64,000 bases of DNA from Bradyrhizobium semiaridum (lineage in GTDB: Bacteria > Pseudomonadota > Alphaproteobacteria > Rhizobiales > Xanthobacteraceae): NCBI RefSeq assembly GCF_020329505.1, contig NZ_JAGKJJ010000023.1, forward strand, positions 104,501 to 168,500, written 5' to 3'. The position numbers and the translations under genes are program-made. The notes beneath the pieces were generated by a model. It saw only the letters and a list, made by a program, of their open reading frames with translations. It had not been told where the DNA came from and searched no databases. Shown here piece after piece: positions 25,498 to 33,775 of this stretch. The stretch's first letter is position 1; each line of letters opens with the position of its first letter.

Positions 25498-27204
25498 ATG
25501 CCGAAGCCAAAGTCCTTTTTGCGCGTGTTCACCGAGGCCGGCCCGCTGGTCGCGCTGGCGGTTGCGCTCGCGCTTTTGGTCGGCATCGCGCAGCCTGCCT
25601 CGGCGCAGTTCTTCGGCTTCCCGGGCTTCGGCTCTCCAGCGCCACCCCCGCGCCATGCACCGCCACGCGGCGGTGGCGGTGGCTGGTTCGGCGGCGACTT
25701 CTTCGCGCCGTTCCAGCAGCAGGCGCCGCAATCGCAACAACAGCAGCAGCGCCCGCGCGAGGATTTCTCGCGCGCCCCGGCGCCGGCCAAGCGCGAGGCG
25801 ACCGCCGAACGTAACGTGCTGGTGCTCGGCGACGCCATGGCCGACTGGCTCGCCTATGGCCTCGAGGATGCCTATTCCGACCAGCCCGACATGGGCGTGA
25901 TCCGCAAGCACAAGACAGTGTCGGGCCTGATCCGCTATCAGCCCAAGGGCGATCCGGCGGACTGGGCCGCGGCCGCGCGGGGCATTCTGGCGGCCGAGAA
26001 GCCCGACGCCATCGTCGTAATGCTCGGCCTCAACGACCGCACCTCGATCCGCGAGGCGGCCATTGAGAAGAAGGCCGACAAGAAAGACGAGAAGAAAGAC
26101 GCCCGCGCCAAGCCCGACGGCAAACCGGACGCAAAACCCGGCGACACCGCGGCGAAGCCCGACGACAAGCCGGTCGACACCGAACTGTCGCCCGACGACG
26201 CCGACGACGCGCCGCAGAGCGCACCGGAAAAGACCGCGCGCTCGCCGACCGGCTTCACCGAATTCCGCGACGACCGCTGGGTCGAGCTCTACAGCAAGAA
26301 GATCGAGGAAATGATCAACGTGCTGAAGAGCAAGGGCGTGCCGGTGCTGTGGGTCGGGCTGCCCGCGATCCGCGGCCAGAAGGGCACGTCGGACATGCTG
26401 TTCCTCGACGCGCTCTATCGCGACGCCGCCGGCAAGGCCGGCATCACCTACGTCGACGTCTGGGACGGCTTCGTCGATGAGGCCGGCCGCTTCATGCAGA
26501 AGGGCCCGGACTTCGAAGGCCAGATCCGCCAGCTGCGCACCTATGACGGCGTGTTCTTCACCAAGGCCGGCGCGCGCAAGCTCGCGCATTATGTCGAGCG
26601 CGAGGTGACGCGGCTGCTCGCCGTGCGCTCCGGCCCGATCGCCCTGCCGAGCGAGCCGGCAACGCCCGACACCAGCACCGAGCCGGGCAAGCCCGCGCCG
26701 CGGCCGCTGGCAGGTCCGGTGCTGCCGCTGGTCGCCTCCACGGTCAGCACCGATCAATTGCTTGGCGGACCGGGCTCGCGGCCCGCCTCGGTCGACGCGC
26801 TCGCCGCGCGGACGCTGGTGAAAGGCGAGGCACTGGCGGCCCCTGCCGGCCGCGCCGACGATTACGCCTGGCCGCGCCGTGAAATGGGCCGCGAGCAGGC
26901 CAAGGGCGACGTCCCGGTCGCCGCGACCCAGCCGGCCGCAACGGAAAAGACCGCGCCTGCCAATCCGCCGCCCTCGACCACCGCAATCGCCCCTGACGGC
27001 AGCATCATCACGGCGCCGCAAAAGCCGGCGCAGAAGCGGATCTTCCGCCCGGCCCAGACGCAACAGGCGCCACCGCAGGCCCAGCCGCAGCCCTGGCTGC
27101 GCGACCTGTTCGGCTTCGGCGGATCGCCGCAGCCGCAGCGCCCGCTGGCGCCGCGCCCACCGCGGCCGCCGGGCAATGTCGGACGGTCGGCGGCGGTGCA
27201 GTAA
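25498..27204 (+). CDS. DUF459 SGNH-like secreted protein lacking the expected catalytic Ser and His
   Basis: A 568-residue exported protein. The signal peptide ends near PASAQF, and a Gly/Pro/Gln-rich stretch follows. The DUF459 SGNH fold has VLGDAMADWLAYG (block I), SGLIRY, MLGLNDR (block III) and DGVFFTKAGARKLAHYVE (block V). Canonical SGNH hydrolases have Ser after GD and His in DxxH; here these positions read Ala and Phe. A 50-residue Lys/Asp/Pro linker (about residues 185-240) is inserted in the fold, and a 190-residue Pro/Ala/Gln tail follows. The start is the ATG at 25498; a TTG at 25483 with AGGA close by is possible. Confidence 0.8.
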   Translation: MPKPKSFLRVFTEAGPLVALAVALALLVGIAQPASAQFFGFPGFGSPAPPPRHAPPRGGGGGWFGGDFFAPFQQQAPQSQQQQQRPREDFSRAPAPAKREATAERNVLVLGDAMADWLAYGLEDAYSDQPDMGVIRKHKTVSGLIRYQPKGDPADWAAAARGILAAEKPDAIVVMLGLNDRTSIREAAIEKKADKKDEKKDARAKPDGKPDAKPGDTAAKPDDKPVDTELSPDDADDAPQSAPEKTARSPTGFTEFRDDRWVELYSKKIEEMINVLKSKGVPVLWVGLPAIRGQKGTSDMLFLDALYRDAAGKAGITYVDVWDGFVDEAGRFMQKGPDFEGQIRQLRTYDGVFFTKAGARKLAHYVEREVTRLLAVRSGPIALPSEPATPDTSTEPGKPAPRPLAGPVLPLVASTVSTDQLLGGPGSRPASVDALAARTLVKGEALAAPAGRADDYAWPRREMGREQAKGDVPVAATQPAATEKTAPANPPPSTTAIAPDGSIITAPQKPAQKRIFRPAQTQQAPPQAQPQPWLRDLFGFGGSPQPQRPLAPRPPRPPGNVGRSAAVQ

Positions 27205-27239
27205 GTCGAACGGAGCCTCGTTCGGCCTGCGCCTTCAAC

Positions 27240-27617
27240 TCAACCGTAATAGCGCCAGCGTGGCGGCGGGCGGCGCGGCTGGCGGCTCATCAGCAGCGCG
27301 AGCGCGAAGCCGATTCCGCCGGCGATCAGGAGCGCGCCGACCGGATTGTCGTGCACCGCCTGTGTCATCGCCTTCTGCCCGCTGCGAATGGTCTCGCCAC
27401 GATGCTCATAGGCATCCTTGGCATAGCTGGCCGCGGTGTCGGCCGCATCGCGCACGGTGTCCTTGGCCTGACCATAAAGATCCTGCACGGCGCCGGCCGC
27501 CTCGCGGGCGCGGCCCGAGGCCTGCGTCTGCTTGTCGTCAGTCATGTCGCCGACAGCGCCTTCGGCCTTGCCCGCGAATTCCTTTGCCGTTCCGACAATC
27601 CGATCCTTGTCCATCAT
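27240..27617 (-). CDS. CsbD family stress protein with C-terminal membrane helix
   Basis: A 125-residue protein. The CsbD domain (DRIVGTAKEFAGKAEGAVGD) is followed by a helical YtjA/DUF883-like segment and a membrane helix (GALLIAGGIGFALALLMS) ending in an Arg/Pro tail. CsbD proteins are general-stress proteins of unknown mechanism. An EcfG-type promoter lies just upstream (27646-27672), supporting control by the PhyR-EcfG system encoded at 62-64 kb. The ribosome site AGGGAG overlaps the terminator hairpin of the upstream SDR gene. Confidence 0.88.
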   Translation of the reverse strand: MMDKDRIVGTAKEFAGKAEGAVGDMTDDKQTQASGRAREAAGAVQDLYGQAKDTVRDAADTAASYAKDAYEHRGETIRSGQKAMTQAVHDNPVGALLIAGGIGFALALLMSRQPRRPPPRWRYYG

Positions 27618-27647
27618 GAAAAAGCTCCCTGCATTTATCAGGGAGCT
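27618..27647 (-). terminator. Hairpin: SDR terminator overlapping the csbD ribosome site
   Basis: Perfect 8-bp arms AGCTCCCT (27640-27647 on the minus strand) and AGGGAGCT (27630-27623), followed by five T's. It ends the transcript of the SDR gene that stops at 27678. The second arm is also the Shine-Dalgarno sequence of csbD, seven bases before its ATG. Confidence 0.75.
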
Positions 27648-27672
27648 AACCTGCGAATTCTGCGCAAGTTCC
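27646..27672 (-). promoter_or_regulatory. EcfG-type promoter of csbD
   Basis: GGAAC at 27672-27668, a 16-base spacer, then GGTTAG at 27651-27646. The -35 matches the EcfG consensus exactly; the -10 has G for the first C of CGTT. It starts six bases after the stop codon of the upstream SDR gene. Confidence 0.65.
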
Positions 27673-27677
27673 TGTTG

Positions 27678-28412
27678 CTACAGAATGAGCCCGCCGTCGA
27701 CGATGAGAGTCTGGCCGACGATGTAGGAGGCGAGCGGCGAGGCCAGGAACAGCGCGGCACCGGCCATGTCGGCGGGCGTGCCGAGCCGCTTCAAGGGAAT
27801 GCGTTCGAGCGCGCCTTCGAGCCGCTTCGGATTTGCCGTCGTCACCTTGGTCATCTTGGTGTCGACGAGGCCGGGCGCGATACCGTTGACGCGGATGCCG
27901 TCCTCGGCCCAGGCCTCGCCGAGCGTGCGCGTCAGTCCCATCGCGCCGGTCTTCGAGGCATTGTAGGCCGGGTTGCCCATGGTGGAATGGTAGGCCGCGG
28001 TCGAACTGACGATGATCAGCGATCCCTTGCTTGCGCTAAGCAGGTCGTGGAATTTGGTCGCGCAGGCCATCAGGCTCATCAGATTGACCTCGAGCACCTT
28101 GCGGAAACCGTCCATCGCGAATTCCCCGCGGCGGTAAATCACCGCGCCCTGCGCCAGCACCAGCACGTCGAGCCGGTCGAACGACGGCTTGAACGCGTCG
28201 ATCGCCTGCGGGTTGCCGACATCAAGTTGCGCGTAGGTGAGGCCCGAAAGATCGGAGCCTTCGTCGGCGGAATAGTCGCTGGCCTGCGCGCGGGTGCCGC
28301 ACACCGCAACGCGCGCGCCTTTGGCGCGGAACGCCTGCGCGATGCCGTTGCCGATCCCGCTGGAGCCGCCGACCACCAACATCTGCTTGCCGCTGAAATC
28401 GAGCTCATTCAT
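27678..28412 (-). CDS. SDR family oxidoreductase
   Basis: A 244-residue classical short-chain dehydrogenase. The cofactor motif is GGSSGIGNGIAQAF near residue 14 and the catalytic set is Ser in VSSTAAYHS, Tyr/Lys in YNASKTG. The C-terminal part ends in IVDGGLIL. The substrate is unknown. The ATG at 28412 has GAGAGGAA about eight bases upstream. It is divergent from a second SDR gene at 28587, so the pair may share a promoter region. Confidence 0.88.
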   Translation of the reverse strand: MNELDFSGKQMLVVGGSSGIGNGIAQAFRAKGARVAVCGTRAQASDYSADEGSDLSGLTYAQLDVGNPQAIDAFKPSFDRLDVLVLAQGAVIYRRGEFAMDGFRKVLEVNLMSLMACATKFHDLLSASKGSLIIVSSTAAYHSTMGNPAYNASKTGAMGLTRTLGEAWAEDGIRVNGIAPGLVDTKMTKVTTANPKRLEGALERIPLKRLGTPADMAGAALFLASPLASYIVGQTLIVDGGLIL

Positions 28413-28586
28413 CGCGTGTTCCTCTCTCGCCATTTTCTTGATTCAGCATGATCCTTTGCGAAAAGCCAACGCCGGACTTGCGTTGACGCGCTGCGCGCGC
28501 GGTGGAAACGAGCCACCGGTTTGACGCGCCTCTCGATCGGTGCCAGCGTCGTGGCCCTTACAACAAGAAAATCAGCCGGGATCGCC

Positions 28587-29366
28587 ATGTCGGACTACAA
28601 GCAGCTCAGCCGTTCGGTGAAGGGCCTCACCGTTCTCGTCACCGGCGCCGCCAGCGGCATGGGCCGCGCCACCGCGCGGGTGTTCGCCGATGAAGGCGCC
28701 AATGTCGCGGTCACCGATCTGAACAGCGAGGCGACGCAAGCGGTGGTCAACGAGATCACCGCCGCGGGCGGCTCGGCGAAGGCCTGGGTGCTCGACGTCG
28801 CCGATCGCGATGCGATCGCCAAGGTGGTCAACGACGTCGCGGCGCAGTTCGGTGGCCTCGACATCATCGTCAACAATGCCGGCATCTCGGTGCGCGTGCC
28901 GATCGACGATCCCGCTTACGAAGACGCGTGGGCCAAGGGGATCGCGGTGATGCTGACGGCACATCCGCGCATCATCCGCGCCGCGCTGCCGCATCTGCGC
29001 AAGTCGAAATCGCCGCGCATCGTCAACATCGCTTCGACCGAGGCGCTCGGTGCGACCGCGCTGCACAGCCCCTATTCCGCGGCCAAGGGCGGCGTCACCA
29101 GCCTGACCCGCTCACTCGCCGTCGAGCTCGGCCGTGAAGGCATCACGGTGAACTGCATCTGCCCGGGGCCGATCCGCACCGCGATCACCGACCGCATCTC
29201 CGAGGAGCACAAGACGATCTACGCCAAGCGCCGCACTGCGCTCGGCCGCTACGGCGATCCGGAAGAGGTCGCGCACATGACGCTCAGCCTGTGTCTGCCC
29301 GCCGCATCGTTCCTGACCGGTGCCGTGATCCAGGTCGACGGCGGGTTGATGGCGCGGAATGCCTGA
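28587..29366 (+). CDS. SDR family oxidoreductase
   Basis: A 259-residue classical short-chain dehydrogenase/reductase. It has TGAASGMGRATARVF (cofactor loop), NNAGISV, the catalytic region ASTEAL with YSAAKGG, and a C-terminal IQVDGGLMA. It is followed after 99 bp by a TfdA-like dioxygenase on the same strand, so a shared catabolic role is possible. The true start at 28587 has a CCGGGA tract upstream. Confidence 0.88.
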   Translation: MSDYKQLSRSVKGLTVLVTGAASGMGRATARVFADEGANVAVTDLNSEATQAVVNEITAAGGSAKAWVLDVADRDAIAKVVNDVAAQFGGLDIIVNNAGISVRVPIDDPAYEDAWAKGIAVMLTAHPRIIRAALPHLRKSKSPRIVNIASTEALGATALHSPYSAAKGGVTSLTRSLAVELGREGITVNCICPGPIRTAITDRISEEHKTIYAKRRTALGRYGDPEEVAHMTLSLCLPAASFLTGAVIQVDGGLMARNA

Positions 29367-29465
29367 CCCGCGCGCGGCTGCGAAGCGTTGACAGACCGCA
29401 CATCGGGAGTAGCCTTTCCGTCAAACAAAGCGGACAACCGCCCGCAAGCACGGGGAGATACGCCA

Positions 29466-30353
29466 ATGACGGTCCTGATCCGGCAGCTTCACAAGCACTT
29501 CGTCGGCGAGGTCTCCGGCGTCGATGTGCGCAAGCCGCTGACGAAGCAGGAGGCTGAAGACATCGAGGCCGGCATGGACAAATACGCCGTGCTGGTATTC
29601 CACGGCCAGGACATCACCGACGAGCAGCAGATGGCGTTCGCGCTGAACTTCGGCGAGCGCGAGGAATCCCGCGGCGGGACCGTGGCCAAGAAGGAGGACT
29701 ATCGCCTCTCCGCCGGACTGAACGACGTCAGCAACCTCGGCAAGGACGGCAAGCCGCTGCCGAAGGATCATCGCACCCATCTGTTCAACCTCGGCAACAG
29801 CCTGTGGCACTCCGACTCTTCGTTCCGGCCGATCCCGGCCAAATTCTCGCTGCTGTCGGCGCGGGTGGTGAACCCGAAAGGCGGCAACACCGAATTCGCC
29901 GACATGCGCGCGGCCTATGACGCGCTGGACGACGACACCAAGGCCGAGATCGAAGACATGATCTGCGAGCACTCGCTGATGTATTCGCGCGGCTCGCTCG
30001 GCTTCCTCGACTATACCGACGAGGAGAAGCAGATGTTCAAGCCGGTGCTGCAGCGCCTGGTGCGCACGCATCCGGTGCATGGCCGCAAGTCGCTGTATCT
30101 GTCGTCGCATGCCGGCGCGATCAGGGGCATGAGCGTGCCGGAAGGGCGGCTGTTGCTGCGCGATCTCACCGAGCACGCCACGCAGCCGGAGTTCGTCTAC
30201 GTCCACAAATGGACCGTGCACGACCTCGTGATGTGGGACAACCGCCAGACCATGCACCGCGTCCGCCGCTACGACCAGTCGCAGCCCCGCGACATGCGCC
30301 GCGCCACGGTGGCCGGCACCCATCCGACGGTAGCGCAGGAGGCGGCGGAGTAG
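29466..30353 (+). CDS. TauD/TfdA family alpha-ketoglutarate-dependent dioxygenase
   Basis: A 295-residue Fe(II)/2-oxoglutarate dioxygenase. The iron facial triad is visible as His-x-Asp in LWHSDSSFRP and the distal His in NRQTMHRVRRYD, with the 2OG-binding Arg in RDMRRATVAG. The C-terminal pattern is closest to 2,4-D dioxygenase TfdA and its broad alkanoate relatives. The substrate cannot be assigned. ATG at 29466 preceded by GGGGAGA. Confidence 0.9.
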   Translation: MTVLIRQLHKHFVGEVSGVDVRKPLTKQEAEDIEAGMDKYAVLVFHGQDITDEQQMAFALNFGEREESRGGTVAKKEDYRLSAGLNDVSNLGKDGKPLPKDHRTHLFNLGNSLWHSDSSFRPIPAKFSLLSARVVNPKGGNTEFADMRAAYDALDDDTKAEIEDMICEHSLMYSRGSLGFLDYTDEEKQMFKPVLQRLVRTHPVHGRKSLYLSSHAGAIRGMSVPEGRLLLRDLTEHATQPEFVYVHKWTVHDLVMWDNRQTMHRVRRYDQSQPRDMRRATVAGTHPTVAQEAAE

Positions 30354-30372
30354 GTTGTTTGCCCCCTCCACT

Positions 30373-30397
30373 GTCGTCCCGGCGAAGGCCGGGACCC
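30373..30397. repeat. Solo arm of family B repeat
   Basis: GTCGTCCCGGCGAAGGCCGG plus GACCC, identical in core to the arms at 2366-2489. No partner arm is nearby. Confidence 0.6.
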
Positions 30398-30424
30398 AGA
30401 CGACGCGGAGGAGATAGCGACGGC

Positions 30425-31084
30425 TTACGCGTGGCCGGCGTCGTTGGAGAGCATGCCGGCCTCGATGCCGATCTTGCGCAGTGCGCGGGCGTATTTCTCG
30501 TCGACGTCGTCGCCGAAGATCAGCTCCGGGTCGGCGTCGCAGTGCAGCCAGCCATTATGCTGGATCTCGGTCTCGAGCTGGCCCGGCCCCCAGCCGGCGT
30601 AGCCGAGCGCGAGGATCGCGTGCTTGGGACCCGAGCCCTTGGCGATCGCCTTGAGGATGTCGACGGTCGCGGTCAGCGAAATGCCGTCATCGATGTTCAG
30701 CGTCGCGTCCTGGATGTAGAAGTCGCTGGAATGCAGCACGAAGCCGCGGCCGGTATCGACCGGGCCGCCCTTCATCACCTTCATCATCTCGGCATTTTCA
30801 GGCAGGTGGATCTGGTCGGCCTTCTGGATGATGTCGAGCTGCACCAAAAGTCCGGGGAAGTCGATGCTGCCGGCCGGGCGATTGACGATGATGCCCATCG
30901 CGCCTTCGGAGGAATGCGCGCACATGTAGATCACGGACCGCTCGAAGCGCGGATCGCTCATGACAGGCATCGCGATCAGCAACTGGCCATCGAGATAGCC
31001 ATCTTCGGCGTGGTTGTGACCGACGCCGGCGCCGCGGTCGGCGACGGTCTTGCGTGTCTTGCCTGTTCTGCCTTCAGGGCTCAT
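30425..31084 (-). CDS. YqgE/AlgH family protein (DUF179)
   Basis: A 219-residue protein of the YqgE/AlgH family. The core reads LDGQLLIAMPVMSDPRFERS, GAMGIIVNRP, GGPVDTGRGFVLH and LGYAGWGPGQLETEIQ. Its molecular role is unresolved, although AlgH was linked to alginate regulation in Pseudomonas. The start is the ATG at 31084 with AGGAAAGG upstream; a TTG two codons earlier is less likely. It is divergent from the DsbD-alpha-like gene, a common neighbour in Rhizobiales. Confidence 0.9.
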   Translation of the reverse strand: MSPEGRTGKTRKTVADRGAGVGHNHAEDGYLDGQLLIAMPVMSDPRFERSVIYMCAHSSEGAMGIIVNRPAGSIDFPGLLVQLDIIQKADQIHLPENAEMMKVMKGGPVDTGRGFVLHSSDFYIQDATLNIDDGISLTATVDILKAIAKGSGPKHAILALGYAGWGPGQLETEIQHNGWLHCDADPELIFGDDVDEKYARALRKIGIEAGMLSNDAGHA

Positions 31085-31221
31085 CCGCAAAAGGCCTTTC
31101 CTGCTGATTTGGCATCCTGATATTGGGTGGCCCTTCTGTCAATCAAGCTTCGCCCCTGCCGCGACGATCCATCACAAGCAATTCAATAGTTTGCAACGAA
31201 AGTTGCAGGTAAAGACGTCTC

Positions 31222-32055
31222 ATGACCGTCATAGTTCCCCTGCGGGTCGCGCTCTGCTTCGCCGCCTTGTCCGTCGCGTGTGTGGCAGCGCAGGCGCATG
31301 CCGACGACGCCTCGCCGTGGCAGCAGGACAAGCATTCCGCGGTCAGGCTGCTCGCGGGATCGCGCAGCGGCGCGGTGCTGCTCGGCGGCATCGCGATTCA
31401 ATTGCAGGACGGCTGGAAAACCTACTGGCGGACGCCGGGCGATTCCGGCGTGCCGCCGCGGTTCGACTTCTCGAAGTCCGACAATGTCGAGGCCGTCACC
31501 GTGATGTGGCCGGCGCCGCGGCAATTCGATGACGGCGCCGGCGGCACCTCGCTCGGCTACAAGAAGCAGGTCGTGCTGCCGCTGCGCATCGTCGCCAAGA
31601 ACCCGGACAAGCCGCTGGTGCTGCGCGCCGATATCAACTACGCGGTGTGCGAGAAGCTGTGCGTGCCGGTGGAGGCAACCGCCGAGCTCGCCTTCGCCAG
31701 TGTCGCCTCGACCGAAGATGCCACGCTGTCGGAAGCGCTCAACGCGGTGCCGAAGCCGGCCAATATCGGCGATCCCACCCCGCTCACGATCCGCGACATC
31801 AAGCGCGACGGAAAGAACGTGCTGGTCGACGTCGCCGCGCCCGAGGCGAAAGACCTCAGCCTCTTCGTCGAGGGCCCAACCCCCGACTGGGCGCTGCCGG
31901 TGCCGAAGCTCATGGCGCAATCGCCGCCCGGCGTGAAGCGCTTCAGCTTCGAGCTCGACGGTCTGCCACCCGGCGCCAAGGCCGACGGCGCTGCGCTGAA
32001 GCTGACGCTTGTCGGCGGCGACAAGAGTTACGAGTTCAACGTCACTTTGAACTGA
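31222..32055 (+). CDS. Periplasmic DsbD alpha-domain-like protein
   Basis: A 277-residue exported protein. The signal peptide ends near AQAHADD. The body matches the N-terminal domain of protein-disulfide reductase DsbD: QDGWKTYWRTPGDSGVPP and the redox pair in YAVCEKLCVPVEA. It lacks the DsbD membrane and gamma domains, so it is a stand-alone periplasmic thiol-disulfide domain that needs an electron donor encoded elsewhere. Confidence 0.85.
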   Translation: MTVIVPLRVALCFAALSVACVAAQAHADDASPWQQDKHSAVRLLAGSRSGAVLLGGIAIQLQDGWKTYWRTPGDSGVPPRFDFSKSDNVEAVTVMWPAPRQFDDGAGGTSLGYKKQVVLPLRIVAKNPDKPLVLRADINYAVCEKLCVPVEATAELAFASVASTEDATLSEALNAVPKPANIGDPTPLTIRDIKRDGKNVLVDVAAPEAKDLSLFVEGPTPDWALPVPKLMAQSPPGVKRFSFELDGLPPGAKADGAALKLTLVGGDKSYEFNVTLN

Positions 32056-32072
32056 ATGATCGTCTCCCCGTC

Positions 32073-32192
32073 GTTGTCCTGGCGGAAGCCAGGACCCATA
32101 CGCCGCGGCCGCCGTTTCTGGCAGGCTGGGGGTTACAGTCTGCGCACCAACTGCTCCCTGTGGTTATGGGTCCTGGCTTCCGCCAGGACGAC
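32073..32192. repeat. Palindromic intergenic repeat, family B, copy 2
   Basis: Arms TGTCCTGGCGGAAGCCAGGA (left) and its complement at 32168-32192, with TGGTTATGGGTCC shared with the copy at 2366-2489. Confidence 0.8.
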
Positions 32193-32283
32193 CGCGGGGA
32201 ACACCCCCGCCCAACGTAATCTTAACGTTTCGTTGATAGGTCGAGGCCATTGCCGCCTCGCGGCGCTTTAGGAATTTTCCTTC

Positions 32284-33663
32284 GTGGCCGTGATGGAGAG
32301 CCGATCCGCAATCCCTGAGCCGTCGGGCCCGGTCATGCGACTGCGCGGCCTCGTTGCGCGCATGGTCGGCTCCAGCCATGAGGCCTCGGTCACCAACCGG
32401 CTCGCCGGCACCATCTTCATCATCCGCGTCGTCAGCGCGGCGATCGCCTATCTCGCGCAGATCCTGCTGGCGCGCTGGATGAGCGGCTCGGACTACGGCA
32501 TCTACGTTTACGTCTGGACCTGGGTGCTGCTGCTCGGCAGCACCATGGATTTCGGAATCGCCCCCTCGGCGCAAAAGATCATTCCGGAATATCGCGCCAG
32601 TGGCGACATCGCCGCGCTGCGCGGCTTCCTCTCGGGCAGCCGCTGGATGACGCTGGCCACGTCGAGCGCGGTAGCGCTGCTGCTTGCCGGCGTGATCCAC
32701 CTCGCCTCGCCCTTGATCGACCCGCATGCGGTGGTGCCGCTCTATATCGGCTGCCTGACGTTGCCGCCCTTCGTCGTCGCCAACACCCAGGACGGCATCT
32801 CGCGCGCGCACGACTGGATGCAGCTCGGCCTGATGCCGCAATTCATCGTGCGGCAGGGCCTGATCATCGCGCTGACCGCCGGCGCGCTGGCGCTCGGCCT
32901 TGATCTCGGCGCCACCGCCGCGATGCTGGCGAGCGCCGCCGCGGTGTACATCGCCGCGATCGGCCAGATGGTCGTGCTGAACCGCCGCCTCGCCGCCCAT
33001 GTCGGACACGGCGAGAAGAGCTACGACGTCAGGGGCTGGTTCGCGGTGTCGCTGCCGATCATGCTGGTCGAGAGTTTCTATCTCCTGCTCGGCTACACCG
33101 ACGTGCTGATGCTGCAGCAGTTCCGCTCGTCCGAGGAGGTCGGCATCTATTTTGCCGTGGTGAAGACGCTGGCCCTGGTCTCCTTCATCCACTACGCGAT
33201 GGCGGCGACGACGGCGCATCGCTTCGCCGAATTCCATGCGCTCGGCGACAAGGACCGGCTGTCGGCCTATGTCGCGCACGCGATCAGCTGGACGTTCTGG
33301 CCGTCGCTGTTCGCCACGATCGCGCTGCTGGCGTTCGGCAAGCCGCTGCTGTGGCTGTTCGGGCCGAAATTCGTCGACGGCTACGAGATCATGTTCGTCT
33401 CCGCGATCGGGCTCGTGGTGCGCTCGGCGATCGGCCCGGTCGAGCGCCTGCTCAACATGCTCGGCCACCAGAACATCTGCGCGATGGCCTATGCGGTGTC
33501 GTTCCTGATGAATGTCGGGCTCTGCGTCGCGCTGGTGCCGCGCTACGGCGGCATGGGCGCCGCGGCCTCGACATCGCTGTCGCTCACGTTCGAGACGATC
33601 CTCTTGTTCTACGTGGTGCGCTCGCGCCTCGGCCTGCACGTGCTGGCGTTCGGCAAGCGCTGA
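32284..33663 (+). CDS. Wzx-like polysaccharide flippase (MOP superfamily)
   Basis: A 459-residue integral membrane protein with about 12-14 hydrophobic helices, the polysaccharide-biosynthesis export fold (PF01943/PF13440-like). It begins with a charged N-terminus and SVTNRLAGTIFIIRV. Such proteins flip lipid-linked O-antigen or exopolysaccharide units across the inner membrane. No glycosyltransferase cluster is adjacent. The start is probably the GTG at 32284; an ATG three codons later is the alternative. Confidence 0.82.
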   Translation: MAVMESRSAIPEPSGPVMRLRGLVARMVGSSHEASVTNRLAGTIFIIRVVSAAIAYLAQILLARWMSGSDYGIYVYVWTWVLLLGSTMDFGIAPSAQKIIPEYRASGDIAALRGFLSGSRWMTLATSSAVALLLAGVIHLASPLIDPHAVVPLYIGCLTLPPFVVANTQDGISRAHDWMQLGLMPQFIVRQGLIIALTAGALALGLDLGATAAMLASAAAVYIAAIGQMVVLNRRLAAHVGHGEKSYDVRGWFAVSLPIMLVESFYLLLGYTDVLMLQQFRSSEEVGIYFAVVKTLALVSFIHYAMAATTAHRFAEFHALGDKDRLSAYVAHAISWTFWPSLFATIALLAFGKPLLWLFGPKFVDGYEIMFVSAIGLVVRSAIGPVERLLNMLGHQNICAMAYAVSFLMNVGLCVALVPRYGGMGAAASTSLSLTFETILLFYVVRSRLGLHVLAFGKR

Positions 33664-33712
33664 TACCATCGCGCCTCCGATCATCAAGCGCCAGGCAGCA
33701 GACCGGAAAACA

Positions 33713-33746
33713 AGCCGGCCCCTGATCCAATCAGGGACCGGCTCTT
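33713..33746. terminator. Bidirectional terminator between convergent genes
   Basis: Long stem AGCCGGCCCCTGA / TCAGGGACCGGCT with one mismatch and a TCCAA loop, between the flippase gene (plus) and bdhA (minus). Confidence 0.75.
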
Positions 33747-33775
33747 GCTGGTGGCCGACAATCCGGCGGCGCGAA

